A DNA stretch of 61,255 bases from Alphaproteobacteria bacterium (GTDB lineage Bacteria > Pseudomonadota > Alphaproteobacteria > Thalassobaculales > Thalassobaculaceae). The notes below the pieces were generated by a model. It saw only the letters and a program-made list of their open reading frames with translations. It ran no database searches and was not told the origin of the DNA. Below, piece after piece: positions 18,164 to 25,989 of this stretch. The first letter of the stretch is position 1. Every line of letters begins with the position of its first letter. Where the stretch lies: positions 1 through 61,255 of the forward strand of contig JABMNR010000159.1 of assembly GCA_013203465.1 (NCBI GenBank), in the 5' to 3' direction. The position numbers and the translations under genes are program-made.

Positions 18164-19637
18164 GGCCGCGCTCCCCCGTCCGTACCCCAACCACGCGGGT
18201 AGCGGCGCTGGCCTCGCCTCCCGCCTCGTGCAGGACTTTCTCAAGCAAGGCGCGCGCGGTTTGCAACCGATAGCCGGCGCTGGCGCGCACATCGTCGATC
18301 GGCCGGAAATCCTCGCCCAGAGCGGCCAAGGCCGCCGCCCAGTCGCGCTCGTTGGAGAGCTTCCCGCCGATGATCGCGGCTTCCGCTCTCGCTGCCCGCT
18401 TCGGTGTCGCCGCCATGCCGCCAAAGGCGATCCGCGCGTCCGCGACCCGTCCGTCCTCGATCGTGAACTTGAAGGCGCCGAGCAAGGCGGAAATATCCTG
18501 GTCGAAACGCTTCGAGATCTTGTAGCAGCGAAACACCTCACCGGGCCCAAGGTGCGGAACATCGACGCCGGTGACGAACTCGCCGGGGCCGCGATCTTGG
18601 CGGCCGTAGTCGATGAAGAACTCCTCCAGCGGCATTGTCCGCGCGGTAGCACCCCGCCGCAGATGCAACTCGGCGCCAAGCGCGATCAAGGCCGGCGGGG
18701 TGTCGCCGATCGGCGAGCCATTGGCGATGTTGCCGCCGACCGTACCGGCGGCCCGCACCTGTTTCGCTCCGATACGGCGCAACAATTCGCCGAGATCGGG
18801 GTCGATCCGGGAGAGCGCCGGTTCCGCCTGGGCGTAGGTCGTGCCGGCACCAATATGCACCCCGTTATCGGTCTCCCGGATGTCCGACAACCCGGCGACT
18901 CGGCCGAGATGGATGATCTTCGGCAGAACGCGCAATTGCTTGGTGATCCAAAGCCCGACATCGGTCGCGCCGGACACCAGCGTGGCGTCCGGGTGGCGGG
19001 CGCAAAGCTCGGCCAGCGCCTCGATCGTGGCCGGTGCCGCGAAGAACGAGGCCTCGTCGCCGATCAGGACATCCTCGCCGTCGACCAAACCCGCCAGAGT
19101 GTCGACGGTCGCGGCCATGCCCGCGGAGAACCGGTCATTCGGCGCGCCGGAGCACGCGTCCCGCGCGGCATCGACGATCGGGCGATAGCCGGTGCAGCGG
19201 CAGAGGTTTCCGGCCAGGTAATCGTTGACCACGCCCCGATCCGGCGAGGTTTCGCCGTGGTAGAGCGTGAACAAGCTCATCACGATGCCCGGCGTGCAGA
19301 ACCCGCACTGGCTGCCGTGATGGCGCAGCATCGCGTCCTGAACCGGGTGAAGTCGGGCGTCGTCGGCGCTCAGATCCTCGACGGTGATCAACTCCTTGCC
19401 GTCGATCATTCCCAAGAGCTGGATGCAGCTGTTGACCGGCTCGTAGGCGAGCGCGCTGTCGCGCAGGGTTCCGATGGCAACCGTGCAGGCGCCGCAGTCA
19501 CCCTCGGCGCAACCTTCCTTGGTGCCGCACGCCCCCCGGTCCAGGCGCAACCAATCGAGCAGGGTATCGTTCGGCCCGACATTCGAAAGCTCGACGACGC
19601 CGCCACGATACAGAAATTTTATCGATCCCCGCGCCAC
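18153..19637 (-). CDS. xdhA: Xanthine dehydrogenase FeS/FAD subunit
   Basis: A 494-residue small subunit of the two-subunit bacterial enzyme. The N-terminal plant-type 2Fe-2S domain has CGTKEGCAEGDCGAC. The second 2Fe-2S domain has CGFCTPG and NLCRCTGYRP. The FAD domain has VGGNIANGSPIGDTPPA. It carries electrons from the Mo site on XdhB to NAD. It begins three bases after the uraH stop, placing it second in the purine operon. Confidence 0.93.
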   Translation of the reverse strand: MARGSIKFLYRGGVVELSNVGPNDTLLDWLRLDRGACGTKEGCAEGDCGACTVAIGTLRDSALAYEPVNSCIQLLGMIDGKELITVEDLSADDARLHPVQDAMLRHHGSQCGFCTPGIVMSLFTLYHGETSPDRGVVNDYLAGNLCRCTGYRPIVDAARDACSGAPNDRFSAGMAATVDTLAGLVDGEDVLIGDEASFFAAPATIEALAELCARHPDATLVSGATDVGLWITKQLRVLPKIIHLGRVAGLSDIRETDNGVHIGAGTTYAQAEPALSRIDPDLGELLRRIGAKQVRAAGTVGGNIANGSPIGDTPPALIALGAELHLRRGATARTMPLEEFFIDYGRQDRGPGEFVTGVDVPHLGPGEVFRCYKISKRFDQDISALLGAFKFTIEDGRVADARIAFGGMAATPKRAARAEAAIIGGKLSNERDWAAALAALGEDFRPIDDVRASAGYRLQTARALLEKVLHEAGGEASAATRVVGVRTGERGHVA

Positions 19638-19640
19638 GGT

Positions 19641-19994
19641 CTAACTGCCCCGATACGTCGAGTAACCGAACTTCGAGAGCAGCAACGGCACATGATAGTG
19701 GCTGTCGGGGTCGGCGATGCCAAAGCGGATCGGTACTACGTCCAGGAACAACGGTTCCGCCAGGCCGCCGTCTTGGTTCTTCAGATAGTCGCCGGCCATG
19801 AAGCGGAGCTCATAGACCCCGGCGGCGAATTCCTCGCCCTCCAGCAGGGGCGCGTCGACCCGGCCGTCATCATTGGTCCGGTTGGACTTCAGGCGTTCCG
19901 CCGCCTCACCGTCGAGACGCCACAGCTCGATGACCAGCCCCGACGCGGGTATTCCGGCCCCCAAGTCGAGCACATGTGTGGTCAGTCGCCCCAT
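19641..19994 (-). CDS. uraH: 5-Hydroxyisourate hydrolase
   Basis: A 117-residue transthyretin-like HIUase that hydrolyses 5-hydroxyisourate to OHCU. The N-terminal [16 protein letters not shown], the internal [19 protein letters not shown] region and the C-terminal YRGS tetrapeptide are diagnostic. It is the first gene of the minus-strand purine operon, with the promoter expected in the roughly 215-bp gap upstream. It has no signal peptide, so it acts in the cytoplasm. Confidence 0.94.
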   Translation of the reverse strand: MGRLTTHVLDLGAGIPASGLVIELWRLDGEAAERLKSNRTNDDGRVDAPLLEGEEFAAGVYELRFMAGDYLKNQDGGLAEPLFLDVVPIRFGIADPDSHYHVPLLLSKFGYSTYRGS

Positions 19995-20210
19995 CTACCC
20001 CGCTCCGTGCGCCATCGGCTGGTGTTTCTCGTTCGTCCTTTTTGACATGACATCACTATCTTCCAATTCGACAACCCGAAAAAGATTGTTGATCGGCCGA
20101 ATAGCGCCAGCTTGCGGTTGAGAAACCTCGGTCAATGCCCTTCCGAGACTGCTTCGCATTAGCCTGACTGCACCGTGTGAGCACGAGCGGATGAGTGCAA
20201 GCGCCTACCT
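19995..20210. other. Intergenic region upstream of the purine operon
   Basis: About 215 bases between the aldolase gene and uraH, AT-richer than the flanks around 20035-20095. It should hold the purine operon promoter, but I see no clear -35/-10 pair or convincing operator. Confidence 0.4.
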
Positions 20211-20933
20211 CTAACCCTCGTTCATCACTTTGTCGGCCCGCTTGGGATAGATGATCGCCTCGGCGTGCTGGTGCATGAGTGCGATCTCCGCGTCGCCTCG
20301 ATAGAGCGGCGTGGTGCCCTTGATGGCTGCCAGGTGCTCGGCCGCGATGTTGCGACGAACCTCTGAGGTGAATGAGTTTAGGCGATGATAGGCCTCCGAG
20401 ACGGTCCGGCCGAGTGCGGTGATACCGTGCCCTAAAAGTACAACAAGATTGGTGCCGGCTATGAAGTCTTTGACCGGCCCGACGTCGGCCTCCACGTCTA
20501 CGTTTGCGGGCAGATAGTATGGGGGCTTACCGAGGATGAAGGGCATGTCGAGGGAGATCACCTTGACCTCACGGAAGGCACCCGACCCGAAAAAGGCGAT
20601 CGTTGCGTCATCGTGGACATGGATAACCGCGCCGATGTCTGGGCGCAGCCGAAGAATCTCGCGGCTGAGATTATGGCCGACGCTTGTCGTGCGCGAGCCA
20701 TAGAGCAGCCGGCTGGTGGGAATGTCAGTGATGACGATGTTCTCGATTCCCATCTCCTCGAGTGAAATCTCGGCATGCTTGGTGTAGGCGACGCCATGCG
20801 GGTGATCCGGATGGGCTGCCCGTACCACTATGTTGCCCAGCGTATTGTGGATGTAGCCGCGACCGGCGACGAGGCGCGCATAACGTAAGAACTCCGCACC
20901 GATCTTGGAGTCGAAATGCATCTGAGCTTCCAT
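20211..20933 (-). CDS. Class II aldolase/adducin-domain protein
   Basis: A 240-residue class II aldolase/adducin fold protein; these use a zinc ion held by histidines to cleave or isomerise sugar phosphates and related acids. The metal region is seen as GAVIHVHDDATIAFF and the later VLLGHGITALGRTVSEAYHR. The start at 20933 is well supported by GAGGAGG seven bases upstream. The substrate is unknown; it has no kinase or dehydrogenase partner nearby and is separated from the purine operon and from the IS6 element by short gaps. It could be part of an insertion together with the element. Confidence 0.75.
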   Translation of the reverse strand: MEAQMHFDSKIGAEFLRYARLVAGRGYIHNTLGNIVVRAAHPDHPHGVAYTKHAEISLEEMGIENIVITDIPTSRLLYGSRTTSVGHNLSREILRLRPDIGAVIHVHDDATIAFFGSGAFREVKVISLDMPFILGKPPYYLPANVDVEADVGPVKDFIAGTNLVVLLGHGITALGRTVSEAYHRLNSFTSEVRRNIAAEHLAAIKGTTPLYRGDAEIALMHQHAEAIIYPKRADKVMNEG

Positions 20934-21007
20934 GACGCGTCCTCCTCGACAAAAAACACGACGAGCGCATACGAACGACCGTCAACTGGCGGCGGTCAAC
21001 CAAATAC

Positions 21008-21813
21008 GGCACTATCAAACTAATTCGCATAGGCAAGGGAACCGCTCGAGCTATTGGAATCTCAGGCCGCGAGTTCGCGCCATCGGCCAGGGCGGCGGCG
21101 CGGTCCTGTTTGAACACTTCACGGCGGTTGAGGTGGCGTTCGTGATTGAAAAAGTTGTGGATCGAGGCGTGGACGGAGGCGAATTTCTGCAGGGTGCCAG
21201 TGTTCCTGAACGTCGACATCGCTTTCTCCCGTCGTCGGAGTGGCTGCTGCGAGTTCTCGGCCCGATTGTTAAGCCGACCGCCGCATTCTTGGTCTGCGGC
21301 GTTGCCGATCACACTCATCGCCGCGCGGTATGAACGAAGGCGGTCCGTGACGATGATCTTGGGCTGACCATAGCGTTTCATCGTGCGCTTCAGAAATTTT
21401 AGTGCGGCCTTGCGATCACGGCGTTTCGTGACAAAGGCCTCAAGAACCTCGCCTTCGTGGTCGACGGCCCGCCAGAGGTAATGTATCTCGCCATTTATCC
21501 GAACGAACACCTCGTCCAGGTGCCAGCGCCAATTCGAATATGACCGGTGACGAGTTCGGCGTTTTCGGATCTCCGCCGCGAACATCGGACCGAACCGGTC
21601 CCACCAAAACCTCACCGTTTCGTGGTTGATATCGATGCCGCGTTCGAACAGAAGATCTTCGACCTGACGGAGCGACAGTGGATACCGGACGTACATCATC
21701 ACAGCCAAGCGGATGATCTCGGGCGAACTGTTGAAATATCGGAAGGGATTTCGCATCCGTCGAATCTATGAACAACGGCCTCCCACCTCAAGTCGATTTG
21801 GTCAGGCAGTGCC
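21008..21813 (-). mobile_element. IS6-family insertion sequence, about 806 bp
   Basis: Both ends carry an imperfect inverted repeat starting GGCACT (outer ends at 21008 and 21813), matching at about 14 of 20 positions. They enclose a single DDE transposase gene read on the minus strand. Length and repeat start are typical of the IS6/IS26 family. The 8 bases flanking each end differ (CCAAATAC versus CCGCCGGG), so no target duplication remains. This fits an old insertion or a cointegrate/deletion product. The transposase is frameshifted. Confidence 0.8.
21062..21756 (-). pseudogene. IS6-family transposase, frameshifted near its C-terminus
   Basis: The frame starts MRNPFRYFNSSPEIIRLAV and contains an intact DDE core: WHLDEVFVRING, IVTDRLRSY and NNRAENSQQPLRRREKAM. 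Near 21082 the coding strand reads GCC-GATGGCGCGAACTC where a family C-terminus AEWRELAA-stop would need GAGTGG. One missing G throws the frame, and the original stop (21062-21064) lies in the shifted frame. As it stands the protein reads on for over 100 foreign residues to 20725, into the aldolase gene. The catalytic core is whole, so the element may only recently have decayed or may still be partly active. Confidence 0.8.
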
Positions 21814-21885
21814 CCGCCGGGCCGTGCTCCGGATGGCCTTCAAGACCCATCTGCGATACGCCTGAAACCGAGGCTATAGAACGCC

Positions 21886-21919
21886 AAAAACCACCTTACC
21901 CTTCAGGGTGTTAGGTGGT
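21886..21919 (-). terminator. Intrinsic terminator after tRNA-Arg
   Basis: Read on the minus strand, a stem (ACCACCT pairing with AGGTGGT, extended by ACCCT/AGGGT, small loop) is followed by a run of T residues. It lies 22 bases past the tRNA-Arg 3' end and closes the tRNA-Pro/NDUFS4-like/tRNA-Arg unit. Confidence 0.75.
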
Positions 21920-21941
21920 CTCGGCGGCTCAAATGAGAAGA

Positions 21942-22018
21942 TGGTGCGCCCGGCAGGACTCGAACCTGCAACCGTCCGCTTAGAAGGCGGATGCTCTATC
22001 CAGTTGAGCTACGGGCGC
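21942..22018 (-). tRNA. tRNA-Arg (UCU anticodon)
   Basis: A 77-base cloverleaf with acceptor arms GCGCCCG/CGGGCGC, a D-arm, an anticodon stem TCCGC/GCGGA around loop CTTCTAA (anticodon TCT), a T-arm with GGTTCGAGTCC, and an encoded CCA end. It lies 28 bases after the stop of the NDUFS4-like gene, on the same strand. Confidence 0.93.
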
Positions 22019-22046
22019 CCGCTGGTACCGCCACGATGATAACGGA

Positions 22047-22352
22047 TCAGTGGGTCCAGTTCTGCTTGCGAGCGAAGGCGAAGTTATCGGCGTAGGCCTT
22101 GGGGGTCGGTCGCCGGTTACGGGTTTCCTGCACGGTGTAGGCGAAGCCGTGTTTTTTGGCGAAGGCGACCGCCTCCTCCCGGCTGTCGAACGGAATCCGC
22201 ACCTGATTGGTGGTATCGCCCGCCGACACCCAACCCATCAGCGGCTCCGGCACCCGGCGGCTCTCCGCCCGGTATTCCAGTATCCAGTCCTTGATCTTGG
22301 CGCGACCCGACTGCATGGCGGTCTTGGTCGGCTGGTAGATACGAACCATCAT
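22047..22352 (-). CDS. NDUFS4-like accessory subunit of respiratory complex I
   Basis: A 101-residue protein of the ETC complex I conserved-region family, the bacterial relative of mitochondrial NDUFS4 (18 kDa/AQDQ subunit), found mainly in alphaproteobacteria. Visible are VRIYQPTKTAMQSGRAK at the start, and PLMGWVSAGDTTNQVRIPF, FAKKHGFAYTV and the C-terminal YADNFAFARKQNWTH. The start is one of the two adjacent ATGs at 22352/22349, with GAAGGA upstream. The longer frame to 22502 runs through tRNA-Pro and is not coding. It is probably co-transcribed with the two tRNAs. Confidence 0.9.
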   Translation of the reverse strand: MMVRIYQPTKTAMQSGRAKIKDWILEYRAESRRVPEPLMGWVSAGDTTNQVRIPFDSREEAVAFAKKHGFAYTVQETRNRRPTPKAYADNFAFARKQNWTH

Positions 22353-22416
22353 CGCGCTCGTTCCTTCGTTCGGCCCACGATCCAAGCATGGGTGCAACCC
22401 AAGCATGGTCGGCGGT

Positions 22417-22493
22417 TGGTCGGGGTGGACGGATTCGAACCGCCGGCCCTCTGCTCCCAAAGCAGATGCGCTACCAGGCTGCGCTACACCCCG
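22417..22493 (-). tRNA. tRNA-Pro (UGG anticodon)
   Basis: A 77-base cloverleaf with acceptor CGGGGTG/CACCCCG, D-arm AGCGCAGCCTGGTAGCGC, anticodon stem TCTGC/GCAGA around loop TTTGGGA (anticodon TGG), T-arm GGTTCGAATCC and an encoded CCA. It lies 64 bases ahead of the NDUFS4-like gene on the same strand, with no terminator between them. Confidence 0.95.
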
Positions 22494-22623
22494 ACACGTC
22501 ACAACGCCGCAATTTTCTAGGCGTTAAGGCCCAAAGGTTCAAGCGGGGTTCGTGGTACGACGACAAATTGCCACGATGGGCACCCTGTCCAGTAGACTGC
22601 GCGCGCCGCCCGAAGGAGTTTCC

Positions 22624-23286
22624 ATGTCGTCTCGCACGCTCACCCTCGACGATCCGCTCTACGCCTATGTCCTCGATCATGGCGGCCGGGAACCGGAGAT
22701 CGCCCGCCGCTTGCGCGAACGCACGGCGTCGATGCCGGAATCCGGCATGCAGATCTCGCCCGAGCAAGGCAATTTCATGGCGTTGCTGGTGGAATTGCTG
22801 GGTGTGCGCCTCGCGGTCGAGGTCGGCACCTTCACCGGCTACTCCGCCCTGCGCACCGCCCTCGCCATGCCGCCGGAGGGGCGCTTGATCTGCTGTGACA
22901 TCAGCGAAACCTACACCGGCGTCGGCCGCCCGTTCTGGGAGGAAGCCGGCGTCGCCGACCGGATCGAGCTGCAGATCGGCCCGGCGACCGAGACCCTGGA
23001 CACGCTGATCGCCGAGGGTGCGGCCGGCACGGTCGATTTCGTGTTCATCGACGCCGACAAATCCAACTACGACGCCTATTACGAGAGAGCGCTGACGCTG
23101 CTGCGGCCGGGTGGGCTGATCGCGGTCGACAACGTGCTGTGGTCCGGCGCGGTGATCAACCCCGACGACACCAGCGCCGATACCGAGGCGATCCGCGCGC
23201 TCAATAGCAAAATCCACGGCGACGAGCGGGTAACCATGGCGCTGCTGCCGATCGGCGACGGCCTGACCCTCGCGCGGAAGCGCTGA
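22624..23286 (+). CDS. SAM-dependent O-methyltransferase, class I (caffeoyl-CoA OMT-like)
   Basis: A 220-residue small-molecule O-methyltransferase of family 3. The SAM-binding motif is VEVGTFTGYSALRTA. FVFIDADKSNYDAYY and GGLIAVDNVLWSGAV supply the metal and catalytic region. I place the start at ATG 22624, with AAGGAG six bases upstream; the frame extending to 22552 adds unlikely residues. Substrates in bacteria are usually catechol-like compounds, but nothing nearby identifies one. It converges with the DUF192 gene. Confidence 0.9.
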   Translation: MSSRTLTLDDPLYAYVLDHGGREPEIARRLRERTASMPESGMQISPEQGNFMALLVELLGVRLAVEVGTFTGYSALRTALAMPPEGRLICCDISETYTGVGRPFWEEAGVADRIELQIGPATETLDTLIAEGAAGTVDFVFIDADKSNYDAYYERALTLLRPGGLIAVDNVLWSGAVINPDDTSADTEAIRALNSKIHGDERVTMALLPIGDGLTLARKR

Positions 23287-23301
23287 GCCAAACCCGCGCT
23301 C

Positions 23302-23748
23302 TCAGGACCCGCTCCCGATCGCGTCTGCTTTGACCCGATCGCCCCGGGCGATGCCCAGCCGGTCGACCGTGCCGCCGACCACCTCCAGCACGAACTTGGC
23401 GCGGCGCCGGGCGGCGATGGTGTCGGTCGAAAACGGCACCGCGCGCTCGTACAGATCGACGACGCGGCCGTCGCGGTCGAGAAACAGCATATCCAGCGGC
23501 AGCGGAGTGTTCTGCATCCACATGGTGATCCGGCGCGGCCGGTCGAACACGAACAGCATGCCCTCCTCCGGCGCCATGGTCTCGCGGTACATCAGGCCTT
23601 GGGCGCGCTCTTGGTCGTCATCGGCGATTTCCACCTGGAAGGCATGGCGCGCGCCAGCCGCCGTCTCGATCACCAGCGGCACCCTTTCCTGTGCCGAAGC
23701 AACCGACGCAAAAAACAGACAAGCCAAAAAAATCAACGTTCTCATCAT
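23302..23748 (-). CDS. Exported DUF192 protein
   Basis: A 148-residue protein with a signal peptide (MMRTLIFLACLFFASVASA, cut before QER) followed by a DUF192 domain with LMYRETMAPEEGMLFVF, MWMQNTPLPLDMLFLD and FVLEVVGGTVDRLGI. Function is unknown; many family members are small periplasmic proteins. The start at 23748 overlaps the stop of the deacetylase-like gene by four bases, so the two are translationally coupled. Confidence 0.88.
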   Translation of the reverse strand: MMRTLIFLACLFFASVASAQERVPLVIETAAGARHAFQVEIADDDQERAQGLMYRETMAPEEGMLFVFDRPRRITMWMQNTPLPLDMLFLDRDGRVVDLYERAVPFSTDTIAARRRAKFVLEVVGGTVDRLGIARGDRVKADAIGSGS

Positions 23749-24974
23749 GCCGTCACCGCCTCCACGATCCGGTGAATGTCGTCGCGTACCGGCCCCGGAT
23801 TGGGCGCGTCGGCCAAGCGGGTGAACCAGTGTTCCGGCGGGTTTCGTCCCCGGCTGTGGTTCCATTCCAGACGCCGCAGCACCGCCTCGGCCTCACCGTC
23901 CAGCGGCACGTCCGGGTCGATGCCGTTCAGCACCGCCCAGATCCCGGCCCAGGCGCGGGCCACCGACCAGGGGTTGTAGCCGCCGCCGCCAACCACCAGA
24001 ACCCGCGGCGCCAAGGGCAGCAAGGCACCTACCGCCGCCCACAACGCCCGATTGGACAACTCCAGTTTGGCCTGGGGATCATCGGCCAAGCCATCGGCGC
24101 CGGTCTGGATCACCAACGCGTCGGGAAAGAACCGGTTGACCAGCGGGGTCACGGCGTCCGCGATCAACACCGCCAACTCGCTGTCGTTCAGACCGGCGGG
24201 CACCGCCAGATTGCGCGCCATCCCGCCGGCCCGATCCTCGGTCGCCCCGGTGCGCGGCCAGCGGTCGGCCTCGTGGATCGAGATGGTCAGCACCCGGTCG
24301 TCGTCGTGAAAGGCATCCTGCACACCGTCGCCGTGATGGGCGTCGAGATCGACATAGGCCACCCGCTCCAACCCATGGTCCAGCATCGCCAGGATGCCCA
24401 ACACCGGGTCGTTGAAGAAACAAAAGCCCCACGCCTGGTCCCTCCGGCCGTGGTGGGTGCCGCCGGCCAGCGAGTGGATCACCCCGCGCTCGACCGAGGC
24501 CAAGGCCGAGCCGGCCAGGATCGACGCGCCCGAGGCGGTCGCCGGACGGCGAAAGATCTCGGCGAACACCGGATTGCCGTTGCGCCCGATATTATAGCGC
24601 GCCTTCACCGCCTCGGAGACGTGGCGGGTGCGTTCGGCCTCGACGATGGCGGCGACATAGTCGGGGTCATGGAACCGCGCGAGCTGATCTGGTGTGGCGT
24701 GCGGGCTCTCGAGGTACCGTGTGTCATCGAGCCAACCGAGCGCCCGGACAATGTCGACCGGCGGAGTCACCCGTTGGATCGACAGCGGATGCCGGCGGCC
24801 ATAGACCGAGTGGCGGTAGATTTCGCTGGCGATCAGGATCGGCCGCGCGCCGAACGCCGCCGGCAACCGCCCGGAGCCAAAGCCAGTCCATGCCGGATCG
24901 CGCCGGGCAACCACATGGCCGGGCACACGGTAGGCAGCCGCCGAGGCGGCGGGGGAACGTTCTCCATCCATCAC
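23745..24974 (-). CDS. Histone-deacetylase-family (AcuC/acetylpolyamine amidohydrolase-like) enzyme
   Basis: A 409-residue zinc deacetylase of the class II HDAC/AcuC superfamily. Active-site motifs: SLAGGTHHGRRDQAWGFCFF, YVDLDAHHGDGVQDAF (metal aspartate and histidine), IQTGADGLADDP, and GGGGYN near the C-terminus. In bacteria these remove acetyl groups from lysines, polyamines or related amides; the actual substrate here is not known. It is transcribed away from the TPP riboswitch region and coupled to DUF192. Confidence 0.88.
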   Translation of the reverse strand: MMDGERSPAASAAAYRVPGHVVARRDPAWTGFGSGRLPAAFGARPILIASEIYRHSVYGRRHPLSIQRVTPPVDIVRALGWLDDTRYLESPHATPDQLARFHDPDYVAAIVEAERTRHVSEAVKARYNIGRNGNPVFAEIFRRPATASGASILAGSALASVERGVIHSLAGGTHHGRRDQAWGFCFFNDPVLGILAMLDHGLERVAYVDLDAHHGDGVQDAFHDDDRVLTISIHEADRWPRTGATEDRAGGMARNLAVPAGLNDSELAVLIADAVTPLVNRFFPDALVIQTGADGLADDPQAKLELSNRALWAAVGALLPLAPRVLVVGGGGYNPWSVARAWAGIWAVLNGIDPDVPLDGEAEAVLRRLEWNHSRGRNPPEHWFTRLADAPNPGPVRDDIHRIVEAVTA

Positions 24975-25040
24975 ACCCAGAAACCTGCGTCACCGACCTC
25001 CACTTGCCAAGCCCCCATGACCAGCCCATGATCCGCGCGC

Positions 25041-25135
25041 CACTTCGGGGGAGCCGCATGGTGCGGCTGAGAGGTCCGGTTAACGGACGACCCCACGAAC
25101 CTGATCCGGATCACGCCGGCGGAGGGAGCAAGGGG
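25041..25135 (+). promoter_or_regulatory. TPP (thiamine pyrophosphate) riboswitch
   Basis: The sequence carries both conserved THI-element blocks: GTGCGGCTGAGAGGTCC (the CUGAGA pyrimidine sensor) and GAACCTGATCCGGATCACG followed by CCGGCGGAGGGA. Spacing and order match TPP aptamers. It precedes a ThiX/ThiY-type importer, as expected for thiamine-precursor salvage. In Gram-negative bacteria such switches mostly block ribosome access when TPP is bound. The AGGGGG just after the aptamer, which serves the leader ORF at 25141, is the likely controlled site. Confidence 0.92.
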
Positions 25136-25140
25136 GCCGA

Positions 25141-25212
25141 ATGCGCGTCCGCACGAAACGATTGACCGTTCATCAACGTCCTAGGCTCAACCGGGCTCGT
25201 TCTCGCCGATGA
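25141..25212 (+). CDS. Possible 23-residue arginine-rich leader peptide
   Basis: An ATG at 25141 follows AGGGGG by four bases and opens 23 codons, nine of them arginine, ending in a TGA that overlaps the permease ATG (25209) as ATGA. The permease has no ribosome-binding site of its own. The leader could therefore load ribosomes under riboswitch control and pass them on by coupling. It is too short to judge by composition and may simply be the translated leader. Confidence 0.4.
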   Translation: MRVRTKRLTVHQRPRLNRARSRR

Positions 25213-25973
25213 ACGCGTTTGTCCCTCTGTTGCGCCCGCTGACGATCGCCGCCGGCCTGCTGATGCTGTGGCAGACCGTTGTCTGGATCAGCGGCGCGCC
25301 GCCGTACATCCTGCCGGACCCGGTGCGTGTGGCCGTCGTCTGGTGGGAACGGGCGCCGGTGATCCTGTCGCACGCGGGTGTCACGGTGCTGGAGATCGTG
25401 CTCGGTCTGGCGTTGGGCACGGCGGTGGGCCTCGCCGCCGCGACTACCCTGGCGATGGCGCGCGGCATCCGTCCCTGGCTGCTGCCGGTTCTGGTGATCA
25501 GCCAGGCGATACCGGTGTTCGCCTTGGCACCGTTGTTGGTGCTGTGGCTCGGCTTCGGCTTGGCCAGCAAGGTCGCCATGGCGGCGTTGATCATCTTCTT
25601 TCCGGTCACCGCCGCGTTCTATGACGGGTTGCGGCGGGTCGATCCGTTGTGGCTCGACGCCGCCCGCGCGCTCGGCTGCCGAGGACCCAGCCTGTTTCGC
25701 CGGGTCCGCCTGCCCGCCGCCCTGCCCGCCCTTGCCTCCGGCCTGCGGGTGGCGACCGCGACCGCGCCGATCGGCGCCGTGGTCGGCGAATGGGTCGGCT
25801 CCTCGGCCGGGCTTGGCTATCTGATGCTGCACGCCAACGGCCGGGTGCAGACCGACCTGATGTTCGCCGCCCTGTTCACCCTGGCGGTCCTGTCGGTCGC
25901 CCTCTACGCCGCCATGGACGCGGGGTTGCGCCGGTTGGTTGCCTGGCAACCCGGTGAAATGATTGAAACCTGA
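25209..25973 (+). CDS. thiX: ABC transporter permease, ThiX-like (thiamine-precursor import)
   Basis: A 254-residue inner-membrane permease of the SsuC/TauC/ThiX class with about six helices and the EAA loop DAARALGCRGPSLFRRVRLP. The upstream TPP riboswitch and downstream NMT1-like binding protein point to uptake of a pyrimidine such as formyl-aminopyrimidine or HMP. The start at 25209 is set by family length; no Shine-Dalgarno sequence precedes it, but the leader ORF ends on it. The cognate ATPase gene is not adjacent. Confidence 0.82.
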   Translation: MNAFVPLLRPLTIAAGLLMLWQTVVWISGAPPYILPDPVRVAVVWWERAPVILSHAGVTVLEIVLGLALGTAVGLAAATTLAMARGIRPWLLPVLVISQAIPVFALAPLLVLWLGFGLASKVAMAALIIFFPVTAAFYDGLRRVDPLWLDAARALGCRGPSLFRRVRLPAALPALASGLRVATATAPIGAVVGEWVGSSAGLGYLMLHANGRVQTDLMFAALFTLAVLSVALYAAMDAGLRRLVAWQPGEMIET

Positions 25974-25989
25974 CGCAACGGAGAGACTA

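Noticed and set aside
15413-20045. Long plus-strand open frames (644 and 666 residues) across xdhA/xdhB/xdhC
   Set aside because: They are antisense to well-supported genes with intact motifs; their sequence is low-complexity and resembles no family.
21000-21821. 8-bp target duplication around the IS6 element
   Set aside because: The flanking octamers CCAAATAC and CCGCCGGG do not match.
22382-22408. 10-base direct repeat CCAAGCATGG between tRNA-Pro and the NDUFS4-like gene
   Set aside because: Two short copies only, with no sign of an attachment site, array or mobile element.
23691-25031. 446-residue plus-strand frame over the deacetylase-like gene
   Set aside because: Antisense shadow; the minus strand carries all HDAC active-site motifs.
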